From Victivallales bacterium (lineage in GTDB: Bacteria; Verrucomicrobiota; Lentisphaeria; Oligosphaerales; Oligosphaeraceae): a DNA stretch of 6,889 nucleotides. The stretch spans positions 1-6,889 of the forward strand of contig JAFRLP010000109.1 of assembly GCA_017431185.1 (NCBI GenBank), in the 5' to 3' direction. The notes under the pieces are model-generated. The model did no database searches and was not told the origin of the DNA. It saw nothing but the letters and a program-made list of their open reading frames with translations. A program made the position numbers and the translations under genes. Below are positions 1 to 5,878 of this stretch, piece after piece. How positions within the stretch are numbered: the first letter of the stretch is position 1; the number at the start of each line of letters is the position of its first letter.

Positions 1-360
1 AAGACCGCAGCCAGGATGTGGAGCGACGACAGGCCAGCCAAGGACCTTCAGGCCACGGTTTTCTGCTACGCCTTCGAGAAGGTTCACGGACGCAGGCCGT
101 CTTTCCGTTTCGATGTGGTGACGAAAGCCAAGTCACCGGGCGTCAGGCACCTCTACACAGGCAGGGACGACGACCACTACCGGCGTCTGGAAAAACTTCT
201 CGTGACGGCTGACAAGGGCATACAGGCCGGAGTGTTCATGCCCAATGAATCATCGTTTGCATGTTCCGACTGCCCGTTCGCTGACCGCTGCGCAGCCTGG
301 CATCGCGACTGCTCCGCGACCATATCCATGGTCGTAAAGAAAGACCCTGCCGCCGCTTAA
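1..360 (+). CDS. PD-(D/E)XK nuclease, RecB/Cas4-like, C-terminal part (5' end outside window)
   Basis: The reading frame is open from base 1 to a TAA at 358-360, giving the last 119 residues of a larger protein. The fragment begins with Lys-Thr, where the (D/E)xK catalytic lysine of RecB-family nucleases normally sits (usual text D-x-K-T). It continues with KDLQATVFCYAF, which matches the Q-x-x-x-(Y/F) helix motif (Q17, F21/Y23). Near the end is a cysteine cluster, C88-x2-C91-x5-C97, like the C-terminal cysteines that hold the 4Fe-4S cluster in Cas4, AddB and related phage or plasmid nucleases; the partner cysteine would lie upstream. The expected activity is metal-dependent DNA exonuclease or endonuclease in recombination or replication of a mobile element. 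The ATG at 16 is internal, since the family motif begins before it. No cas1/cas2 or repeats are visible, so a CRISPR role is not supported. The family call is firm; the exact subfamily is not. Confidence 0.78.
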   Translation, partial: KTAARMWSDDRPAKDLQATVFCYAFEKVHGRRPSFRFDVVTKAKSPGVRHLYTGRDDDHYRRLEKLLVTADKGIQAGVFMPNESSFACSDCPFADRCAAWHRDCSATISMVVKKDPAAA

Positions 361-439
361 ATCGCATCCCGAAACCTCACCCGCTGGCCGCTTCGGCTTC
401 GTGCCAGAGCTGCCTTATTCATTCCAACCTTTCACCTAC

Positions 440-444
440 AGGAG
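440..444 (+). promoter_or_regulatory. Ribosome binding site of the DUF932 gene
   Basis: AGGAG lies 9 bases before the ATG at 454 and fixes that start. It directly follows an A/C-rich stretch at 427-440 that resembles those before the genes at 1218 and 1840. Confidence 0.7.
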
Positions 445-453
445 AAAACCACA

Positions 454-1185
454 ATGGGACTTTGCCTAGCCAACCCCACGGACAAGTTTGTCGACCGCGA
501 GACACTTGCACTTGTGCCTACGCCCCAGCCTACAACCACCTGGAAGCCCGTGCCTCATATCGACGTGGTTGAAGCCGTCGAATCCGCCATCGCCGACAGG
601 GGGATGCACATCGAATCCGAACGCTTCGGTCTCGCCCGCGACAGCCAGAAGATGTTCGGCGTGCTCACCATCTCTAACCATCGCAACAATCCCGAGTGGA
701 CACGTTGCATCGGCATCCGAAACTCGCACGACCAGTCGTTCGCCGCCGGCATCTGCTGCGGCGTGAGCGTGCTGGTCTGCTCCAACCTCTGCTTCGGCGG
801 GGAGCACGTACTCAAGCGCCGCCACACTTCCGGCATCGACCTCGAAGTCATGGCATCCGATGCGGCCGCCTACATCGAGGATGGTTTCCTCGCCCTGGAG
901 GAACACATCGAAGAACTCCATTGTCGGGCCATCAGATCCGATGACTGGGCGCGCAGTTTCATCTGCAAGGCTGCGGAGTTCGGGACCATCCCGAGTTGCG
1001 ACATCCTCGCCGTGCTGCGCGAATACCAGAATCCCAAGCACGAGGTGTTCCGCACCTGTACGCAATGGTCCCTGCTCAACGCCTTCACCGAGACCGCGCA
1101 CAAGTACCCGCCAGCCCGTTTCGATGTCTGCAATCGCAGGCTGACCCGCATCTTCGGACTCGACGGCAGACCCGCCGCAATCTAA
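454..1185 (+). CDS. DUF932 family protein (phage/plasmid-like)
   Basis: This complete 243-residue protein has a good ribosome binding site 9 bases upstream. Family signatures I recognise are GIRNSHDQSFAAG (87-99), VCSNLCFGGE (108-117), RRHT (122-125) and the Trp-containing segment TQWSLLNAFTE (203-213), in the order usual for DUF932 proteins. The molecular function of DUF932 is unknown. Members are typical of plasmids, prophages and integrative elements, where they often accompany nucleases or recombination genes, as here. There is no signal peptide or membrane segment, so it is probably cytoplasmic. Cysteines are fairly numerous (for example C101, C102, C109, C113) but no metal motif is obvious. 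The N-terminal 35 residues are Pro/Thr-rich and probably flexible. The gene lies 93 bases after the nuclease and 32 bases before the next small gene, so they are probably co-transcribed. Confidence 0.8.
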   Translation: MGLCLANPTDKFVDRETLALVPTPQPTTTWKPVPHIDVVEAVESAIADRGMHIESERFGLARDSQKMFGVLTISNHRNNPEWTRCIGIRNSHDQSFAAGICCGVSVLVCSNLCFGGEHVLKRRHTSGIDLEVMASDAAAYIEDGFLALEEHIEELHCRAIRSDDWARSFICKAAEFGTIPSCDILAVLREYQNPKHEVFRTCTQWSLLNAFTETAHKYPPARFDVCNRRLTRIFGLDGRPAAI

Positions 1186-1198
1186 CCATCCACCTCAA
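1185..1198 (+). repeat. A/C-rich leader motif, copy 1
   Basis: ACCATCCACCTCAA precedes the ribosome binding site of the 55-residue gene and matches 13 of 14 bases of the copy at 1807-1820. A weaker relative (10 of 14) occurs at 427-440 before the DUF932 gene. The stretch is poor in G and T and so probably unstructured, which would keep the translation start accessible. Shared ancestry of the leaders is an inference. Confidence 0.5.
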
Positions 1199-1217
1199 AC
1201 CGAAGGAATCCCCCACC

Positions 1218-1385
1218 ATGAAACTTACAACCATTCTTCCTCGCACTCCTGGACCAATCCCTCCGACGGGCAGCAGGATTCCAGAACTGATCCTGCAAAT
1301 CCTAGTGTTCTTGGGAAGCATCGCCAGCGTCTTTGCGCAGACACGTAGCAAGCCCGACAAGGACAAAAAAACTGACGCAGCCTAA
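1218..1385 (+). CDS. Small single-span membrane protein, 55 residues
   Basis: An ATG at 1218 is preceded by AAGGA at 1203-1207 (10-base spacing), and the frame ends at TAA 1383-1385. The peptide has a basic, Pro-rich N-terminus (residues 1-20), one strongly hydrophobic segment (about residues 21-40, IPELILQILVFLGSIASVFA) and a charged Lys/Asp tail (41-55). It therefore looks like a one-span membrane peptide; alternatively the hydrophobic stretch could be a late signal sequence ending near Ala40. I do not recognise the family. Its place in a row of small, individually translated genes with the same orientation and GC content supports its being real. Small membrane peptides in mobile elements can be toxins, holin-like proteins or entry-exclusion factors, but nothing in this sequence selects among these. 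Confidence 0.55.
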   Translation: MKLTTILPRTPGPIPPTGSRIPELILQILVFLGSIASVFAQTRSKPDKDKKTDAA

Positions 1386-1433
1386 CCACTCAGCACCCCT
1401 GTTTCAGACAGAGATGTGACCATAAAACCTCTA

Positions 1434-1465
1434 TCAGCGCAAGGGCGAAAATGCCCTTGCGCTGA
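1434..1465 (+). promoter_or_regulatory. Perfect 13-bp stem-loop before the zinc-ribbon gene
   Basis: TCAGCGCAAGGGC (1434-1446) and GCCCTTGCGCTGA (1453-1465) pair perfectly around the six-base loop GAAAAT. The hairpin ends 10 bases before the ribosome binding site at 1476. No run of T follows, so it is not a typical intrinsic terminator. It could stabilise or process the transcript, attenuate read-through from the upstream genes, or serve as a protein-binding palindrome. The structure is certain; its role is not. Confidence 0.6.
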
Positions 1466-1475
1466 GTTCTATCCC

Positions 1476-1482
1476 AAAGGAG
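1476..1482 (+). promoter_or_regulatory. Ribosome binding site selecting the start at 1488
   Basis: AAAGGAG sits 5 bases before the ATG at 1488. An in-frame start further upstream (ACC ATA region, 1416) would run through the hairpin and lacks such a site, so the shorter protein is preferred. Confidence 0.7.
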
Positions 1483-1487
1483 CCAAA

Positions 1488-1799
1488 ATGATGAATGAAC
1501 CTATCTGCCCCTATTGCGATTCTGATGATCTGCACCTGAAGCCCATCGCAACCAGAACCTGCGGCGGCATTGGAGCCATCGCGGGAGGCTTGGCTACCGC
1601 CAAGACTGGAGGTGCTACAGGAGCAGCCATCGGTTCCGCATTTCTTCCTGGTCTTGGAACCGCAGTTGGAGGCGTCTCCGGTTTCCTCGCCGGTCTCCTC
1701 GCAGGGGCATTCAGCGGAGCAGCCGTGGGAAACGCCATCGACCGCAAGGTCATCCAAGCCTACCAGTGCAACAACTGCGGACGCGAGTTCGCGGCCTGA
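1488..1799 (+). CDS. Glycine-zipper protein with split zinc-ribbon cysteines
   Basis: This 103-residue protein starts Met-Met after a strong ribosome binding site. It has CPYC at residues 7-10 and CNNC at 94-97, a pattern that would form a four-cysteine zinc site bringing the two ends together. Between them, residues about 28-86 are very rich in Gly and Ala with repeated small-x3-small spacing (for example GGATGAAIG, AGLLAGAFSGAAVG), the hallmark of glycine-zipper segments that pack as membrane-associated or tightly packed helices. A similar layout is known from uncharacterised bacterial proteins that have a zinc ribbon next to a glycine zipper. The function is unknown; a membrane-associated metal-binding protein is the most direct reading. 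It lies in the plus-strand run, 40 bases before the next start. Confidence 0.7.
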   Translation: MMNEPICPYCDSDDLHLKPIATRTCGGIGAIAGGLATAKTGGATGAAIGSAFLPGLGTAVGGVSGFLAGLLAGAFSGAAVGNAIDRKVIQAYQCNNCGREFAA

Positions 1800-1806
1800 A
1801 CAACCA

Positions 1807-1820
1807 ACCATCAACCTCAA
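1807..1820 (+). repeat. A/C-rich leader motif, copy 2
   Basis: ACCATCAACCTCAA precedes the ribosome binding site at 1826 and differs from the copy at 1185-1198 by one base. Both copies sit between a stop codon and the next gene's ribosome binding site, which argues against a coding explanation for the similarity. Confidence 0.5.
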
Positions 1821-1839
1821 CAACTAAGGAGAATCACAA

Positions 1840-2282
1840 ATGAGCACGAAAACGAAAGCAGCAACGATGGAGTTCGAGAGTTTTGCCAGCCGTCCCGAGG
1901 ACGGCGAGATGAGTCTGGGCGAGAAGCGTCTTTGCCAGAAGGTGCTTGGTCCAATGCCCCCCTGCCGTATCCACTGAGCGACCTCGCCTGCTCCGACGGC
2001 ACGGTCCAGAAGGAGTACATCATTCCCGACAATGCCCGCGAGGCGATTCTGGAGCAACTCTACTTCATGGAACATGTGCCGAGTCTCGAGGATACAAGGT
2101 TCGACCTCCACGAGCAGAAACTCTTCAAGGTCAAAGACTACCGCGTCATCCGCTGGCACGGAACCAACATCCTCGCCTCGCCGTATTTCCCCCATACGGG
2201 CGGGATGGTCGTGGACTGGATGGAACCGGAAAACCTCGAAGACACTTGCCACAGGCTAAGAGACGGTTTCCAGATGGTGTAG
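1840..2282 (+). pseudogene. 147-residue protein of unknown function, frame broken at a run of six C
   Basis: An ATG at 1840 has AAGGAG at 1826-1831 (8-base spacing), but its frame ends after 45 codons at TGA 1975-1977. The remaining coding sequence continues in the -1 frame to a TAG at 2280-2282. That downstream frame has no ATG with a ribosome binding site; only a TTG at 1932 is available. The switch lies at C1957-1962: one extra C, or a -1 ribosomal slip on CCC-CCC, joins the parts smoothly as ...GPMPP-LPYPLSDLACSD... and yields 147 residues. The joined protein has an acidic N-terminus and an aromatic-rich C-terminal half (residues about 75-147, with YRVIRWHGTN and GGMVVDWMEPENL). No signal peptide or membrane span is seen and I do not recognise the family. 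It may be a broken gene, a sequencing indel or programmed frameshifting. It is the last gene before the terminator. Confidence 0.6.
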
Positions 2283-2315
2283 CAAGCGACCTCAACAGCC
2301 AATGCGGATAACCGG

Positions 2316-2351
2316 GACACCGACCTCAGCACGAGGTCGGTGTCTCTATTT
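2316..2351 (+). terminator. Intrinsic terminator ending the plus-strand gene run
   Basis: GACACCGACCTC (2316-2327) pairs perfectly with GAGGTCGGTGTC (2333-2344) around the loop AGCAC. It is followed by TCTATTT on the plus strand. The hairpin lies 33 bases after the last plus-strand stop and only 14 bases from the stop of the converging minus-strand gene. The downstream sequence on the minus strand is not T-rich, so it should mainly stop plus-strand transcription, though the GC-rich stem may also slow the opposing polymerase. Confidence 0.8.
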
Positions 2352-2358
2352 CCTAATG

Positions 2359-3603
2359 TCATTGGTATTTTGCAACTTCAAAACTGACTTCCATCAACTT
2401 GACATCTCTAACATCGTCCTTGTTCATTATTAGATTGAAAACTATATAATCACTAGGACTGCAGCTATTTTCGCGAAATTCTGGGGATAATATAAAAATA
2501 TTACTGTCTCGTTGAAATAAAACATATCGGCACCTTTCTTTTTGTATTGCTATATTGTTTCCATCGGAATCTTTTAATGTTAGTATGCAATTGCAATAAC
2601 TTTTTTTTCTTAAATAACTAAAGTAATTTAGCAATGAATTAGTTTTATGGTATCTAAATTCGACATAATCTTGAGTTAATAAACTATATCTTTTACTTAC
2701 ATTAAAATAAAAACAAGCCCAATTTCCACCATCGCCACGATGAAAGGAATAAACTAAACCATCGAAATCGTTATAACATGTTCTACTTACATTCAATACT
2801 GTTGCATCTATATTTCGATGATTTATATTTATAAGATAATTTCTTAATCCATCCTTAGATTTCTTAAAAGCCATTATTACATCATCATAACGCCGTTCAA
2901 GCTGAACTGATTGTGTCTTTTTGGCACACGTTTTTTCAAAAACATCTTTAAGATATGGCATCACTTCTGTCACATATTTTTTATGATTAAATGTAACAAC
3001 TACTCCAATATTGAACTTGACAGTATCCCCATCAGCCTGTGGTATGACAGTTGGCTGTGCTTCTGAGCCAGTTCGCCCCTCGTTGTCGATAAAAGTTGGC
3101 ACCAGAAAGTCAACGGGGTTCAGTTTATCAAGGGCATTTATCAAGAACTCCTCTGCCTTCTCTTTGTTAATCTCCTTGGTAACCATCTGTGCCCATACAT
3201 TTTCCATGCCCTTCACTTCATTGCGCAGAATATTTGCGTCCTGCAGACGCTTCATGATTTTCTTCTGCTCTACCGTAGCCTTGATGGTAACTTCAAACAT
3301 CCCAGGCTGTTTTTCCGCAACTGGCCTCAATACATCATACTTGTTCACGAAGCCATCGCTGTAAGTCAAAACCTTGTCCTTGATGATTTCGTCGTTTTGC
3401 ACCATTGTTTCGGCACTCATCAAGCACCCGGCAACTTGCTGAACCGCCTGAACAAATGCGTCTTTCAGTGCCTCGTCAGCCGAGGTTCCGATTCCCCGTG
3501 AGATCACAACAGTGGTTTGAGTCTCTTCCGCAAAGGATACATTCACCGCAAGGCAAAGAATCATTGAAAAGAGGAAACAAAAAACTCGTTGCGAAATAGT
3601 CAT
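2359..3603 (-). CDS. Secreted protein with FlgT_N/LPP20-like N-terminal domain
   Basis: This 414-residue protein is the last gene of the minus-strand operon. The start at 3603 is chosen because AGGAG lies 9 bases upstream and the protein then opens with a clean signal peptide (about residues 1-25, basic start, hydrophobic core, VSFA before the cleavage point). Two earlier in-frame ATGs at 3651 and 3648 lack a ribosome binding site and would bury the signal. Residues about 31-113 (VVISRGIGTSADEALKDAF, then AVQQVAGCLM, YSDGFVNKYDVL and FEVTIKATVE) follow the pattern of FlgT N-terminal/LPP20-like domains: a strand, an Ala-rich helix, then a 'G-x-V...Y-x-V' segment. The rest, about 200-414, is unfamiliar. 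From about base 3000 downward the coding sequence becomes strikingly AT-rich, so the C-terminal half may have a different origin. There are no flagellar genes nearby. It probably acts in the periplasm or at the outer membrane. Confidence 0.72.
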   Translation of the reverse strand: MTISQRVFCFLFSMILCLAVNVSFAEETQTTVVISRGIGTSADEALKDAFVQAVQQVAGCLMSAETMVQNDEIIKDKVLTYSDGFVNKYDVLRPVAEKQPGMFEVTIKATVEQKKIMKRLQDANILRNEVKGMENVWAQMVTKEINKEKAEEFLINALDKLNPVDFLVPTFIDNEGRTGSEAQPTVIPQADGDTVKFNIGVVVTFNHKKYVTEVMPYLKDVFEKTCAKKTQSVQLERRYDDVIMAFKKSKDGLRNYLININHRNIDATVLNVSRTCYNDFDGLVYSFHRGDGGNWACFYFNVSKRYSLLTQDYVEFRYHKTNSLLNYFSYLRKKSYCNCILTLKDSDGNNIAIQKERCRYVLFQRDSNIFILSPEFRENSCSPSDYIVFNLIMNKDDVRDVKLMEVSFEVAKYQ

Positions 3604-3612
3604 TGTTTTGGG

Positions 3613-3617
3613 CTCCT
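3613..3617 (-). promoter_or_regulatory. Ribosome binding site deciding the start of the FlgT_N-like gene
   Basis: On the minus strand AGGAG lies 9 bases before the ATG at 3603-3601. No comparable site precedes the in-frame ATG pair at 3651-3646, where the upstream sequence is A/T-rich. Confidence 0.7.
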
Positions 3618-3665
3618 GGGTTGATTTGATTGAAAAGATTGAAAACATCATGAAAAATTAAAATG

Positions 3666-4100
3666 TTATTTTTGACTTGCGCCCATCAATTTCCGGATGT
3701 CGCGTTCCCGAAAAACAACGGCATAGCGATACACTCCCGTTTCGTCATCCAGCCCCTTTTCCAGCACCCTGTTGCGTAGCGTGAAATTGCGGGGAAGAAA
3801 CTGGTAGTCTCCACACAACAGGCTTTGAACGCGCAGCATGGCGGTGCCTTCAAGATATTTGAGTTTTTCCTTGTTCGTGTCGATTGTCACAATGACATAC
3901 ACAAGCCCTTGCCAATGATAGACTCCTTGGGGAGCCGAAGGGCTTGATTCGTAAATCTCCATTGCGTCAAAATACTTGTCTTCCGCGTCTGACCGGTAGG
4001 TTGGCGCAAAAAGACTTGAAGACGATGGAATGGGGGACGAACTCAGACATCCAGGACACGCAAGTGCGAAGAGCAAAATCAGGAGGAGAGAACGAGTCAT
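3666..4100 (-). CDS. Small lipoprotein of unknown function
   Basis: This 144-residue protein begins with Met-Thr-Arg and a hydrophobic core (LLLILLFALA). Lipid attachment is possible at Cys15 (FALAC, which fits a relaxed lipobox); Cys18 (CPGC) is a poorer fit. A Ser/Pro-rich linker (19-30) follows, as expected for a protein tethered to a membrane. The folded part contains YVIVTID, an Ala/Leu helix (LEGTAMLRVQSLL, 84-96), then FTLRNRVLEKGLDDETGVYRYAVVF (106-130). I do not recognise a named family. The strand-then-helix layout is reminiscent of the FlgT/LPP20-like domain of the next gene, but this is only an impression. GGAGA lies about 8 bases before the start. The gene sits 63 bases downstream of the large coiled-coil gene and 62 bases upstream of the FlgT_N-like gene, all in the same direction, so co-transcription is likely. 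An outer-membrane location is probable but not shown. Confidence 0.7.
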   Translation of the reverse strand: MTRSLLLILLFALACPGCLSSSPIPSSSSLFAPTYRSDAEDKYFDAMEIYESSPSAPQGVYHWQGLVYVIVTIDTNKEKLKYLEGTAMLRVQSLLCGDYQFLPRNFTLRNRVLEKGLDDETGVYRYAVVFRERDIRKLMGASQK

Positions 4101-4163
4101 GATGGCATTCTCCAGATTTTTGAGAAATGTGAGAAACTGACGCAGCGTATTCCAAGAAGTGAT

Positions 4164-5861
4164 TTAGAAATCGTCGTTCACATCCGTGTCTCCTGTGAAG
4201 ACACCAGAATTGGACTTCTTCTGATTCTTCGGGTTTCCCTGAACATTTCCTTGCACCTGAGTGCCCTTCGTTGTCGATTGGCGTTTTTGTAGTTCAGTGT
4301 CATGTGCATGTTTCTGCTCATCATACCCCCTTTGAAAGTCCTCCTGTCTATTCTGCGAGGCCTCAATAGCATCCCTGTTCGCAGCCCTGCGCCCTCGCTC
4401 AACGGTTTGACGCTGGTTGTCCATCTCCTTTGTCGCGGTATTGACATTCTCGATGTCGAGCGCCGTCTTGGCGTCATTCGGGTTGAGTCCATAGACAGAG
4501 ACATAGATGGTGCTGCCAGTAATTGGATGTTCCACCTCATCGTTGAAAAGGCGTTGCAATCCTCGAACCGTCTTGTTGCTGAAGGACTGTGTCAAGTTTT
4601 CTGCGTAGGTCTCAGCGACAACGTCATTCTGAACCTTTTCATTGCCTCTGCTTTCCAAGGCCGTCTGCGCCATCTTGTAGCACTCTACATCCGCCCAGAC
4701 ACAAAACGCAGCCATCTGCTGTGCATACATATCGGCTATCCCCTTGTTCATCCTCCGCTCGGAAGAAGAAAGGTCGTCATCGTAAGAACGGGCGGAAATG
4801 CCAAGAAACCAACGATTCCCATTTGCATCGATGTATTGTCGAGGACCAATCATTGTCGCGGGGTTCTGACCTTCCAGCCAATCCTGGACAGATTTCGCGT
4901 CGGGCGACGGTTTTACGGTATACTCTTCACCGCTGGCGACTGCACGTGCGGAACGTTCCATGACCCTGCTCCAGCAGAATAAAACCGCAACCTGATATAG
5001 GTCGTTGCTTTCATTCCAGGATTCCGTCTGCATGATGGCAGAAGAACCATACAGGGGCATGCTCGCCATTGCCTTGACTGCACTGTTCTGACGCTCGCGA
5101 ACCTTTGCCTGAATCCCTTCCGCCTGGGTCAGAAGTTCAGCATATTTCTTTCTGGAAGCTTCCAGCTGTTTCTTCAACTCCTCAAAACGTGCAACCTTGG
5201 CTTCATCCCTTGCAGATTGCTTGTATTCCGCATCGAGTTTTTTGATCAACGCCACCATCATGTCGTTGAGACGCTCCCCAAAAGAGGTTCCCCGCAACAT
5301 GTCAGCCTCTGCTTTGTTGGTCTTGTCAAGCAATTGGGCGAGGGCTTCTTTTTCCAAGGCAATTTCCTGTTCAATTTGCGCCCGTTCAGCACCCAATGCC
5401 TTATTGACATCAGTACCAGGCATGCTGGCGATGTCAATGGCTGACAATTCCTGGTTAATCCATTGGATAATATTGACCTTTGCAGAAAGATAGGCCTTTT
5501 TGACTGCCATCTCCCGCTTCACAAAGAAACTCTTGTCTTTTGCTGGGTCTGCTGTTTTGAAATCTGCAGTCTCAATGACAATGTAGCGCTGTTTTTTACT
5601 GTCCCATCCCTCTTTCCATTTTTTCTGCTTGGCCTGCTCTTTCAGCAACGCTTTCGCATTCTTAAACTGCTTCCCCGCTGGAGCCGGAGCCGACTCCTGG
5701 GCTTCCCGAATGGCCTCGATTCCCCCATCGGAAACAACCTGCACTGGCAACTCTTGTCTGTTCTGGTTCTCATTGCCATTATCTTGTGCCAAACCTTCTC
5801 CTGAAAGCCACAGCCCTACAAGAATCGTCCAAAGCATCAAGGAATCTCTTTTCATTTTCAT
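4164..5861 (-). CDS. Large secreted coiled-coil protein, unknown function
   Basis: This is the first gene of the minus-strand operon, 565 residues from the ATG at 5861. That start is preferred over the ATG at 5870 because AGGAG lies 11 bases upstream of it but only 2 bases before the earlier ATG. Residues about 1-25 form a signal peptide (Lys-rich start, LWTILVGLWL core, GLA before QDN). Residues 92-135 contain a strand and an Ala/Lys helix (RYIVIETADF, KREMAVKKAYLSAKVNIIQW). Residues about 155-260 are Glu/Lys/Ala-rich with heptad-like spacing and look like a coiled coil. A globular region follows, with MPLYGSSAIMQTESW (268-282), LYQVAVLFCWS (288-298), MIGPRQYIDANGNRWFLGIS (337-356) and a C-terminal helix. 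The last 90 residues are Gln/Asn/Lys-rich and low in complexity. From memory it resembles an uncharacterised secreted family of PVC bacteria (perhaps DUF6844; not verifiable here). A periplasmic or surface scaffold is plausible. Confidence 0.7.
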   Translation of the reverse strand: MKMKRDSLMLWTILVGLWLSGEGLAQDNGNENQNRQELPVQVVSDGGIEAIREAQESAPAPAGKQFKNAKALLKEQAKQKKWKEGWDSKKQRYIVIETADFKTADPAKDKSFFVKREMAVKKAYLSAKVNIIQWINQELSAIDIASMPGTDVNKALGAERAQIEQEIALEKEALAQLLDKTNKAEADMLRGTSFGERLNDMMVALIKKLDAEYKQSARDEAKVARFEELKKQLEASRKKYAELLTQAEGIQAKVRERQNSAVKAMASMPLYGSSAIMQTESWNESNDLYQVAVLFCWSRVMERSARAVASGEEYTVKPSPDAKSVQDWLEGQNPATMIGPRQYIDANGNRWFLGISARSYDDDLSSSERRMNKGIADMYAQQMAAFCVWADVECYKMAQTALESRGNEKVQNDVVAETYAENLTQSFSNKTVRGLQRLFNDEVEHPITGSTIYVSVYGLNPNDAKTALDIENVNTATKEMDNQRQTVERGRRAANRDAIEASQNRQEDFQRGYDEQKHAHDTELQKRQSTTKGTQVQGNVQGNPKNQKKSNSGVFTGDTDVNDDF

Positions 5862-5872
5862 TGTATCCATCT

Positions 5873-5877
5873 CTCCT
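5873..5877 (-). promoter_or_regulatory. Ribosome binding site favouring the second ATG of the coiled-coil gene
   Basis: AGGAG on the minus strand is followed after 2 bases by the ATG at 5870, after 11 by the ATG at 5861, and after 17 by one at 5855. The 11-base spacing is the most workable, and the Lys-rich start MKMKR then leads straight into the signal peptide. Confidence 0.6.
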
Positions 5878-5878
5878 A

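Noticed and set aside
1..360. CRISPR-associated Cas4
   Set aside because: The cysteine pattern is compatible, but no repeats or other cas genes are visible, and DUF932 as neighbour points to a phage or plasmid nuclease instead.
466..1101. Long open frame (211 codons) on the minus strand
   Set aside because: It is antisense to the DUF932 gene, whose motifs and ribosome binding site are clear. The minus-strand translation has no recognisable motif and arises from GC-rich codon structure.
3604..3651. Upstream ATG pair extending the FlgT_N-like protein by 16 residues
   Set aside because: There is no ribosome binding site in front of it, and the extension would move the signal peptide away from the N-terminus.
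4302..4982. Open frame of 226 codons on the plus strand
   Set aside because: It lies fully antisense to the coiled-coil gene, lacks a ribosome binding site, and its composition follows from the opposite strand.
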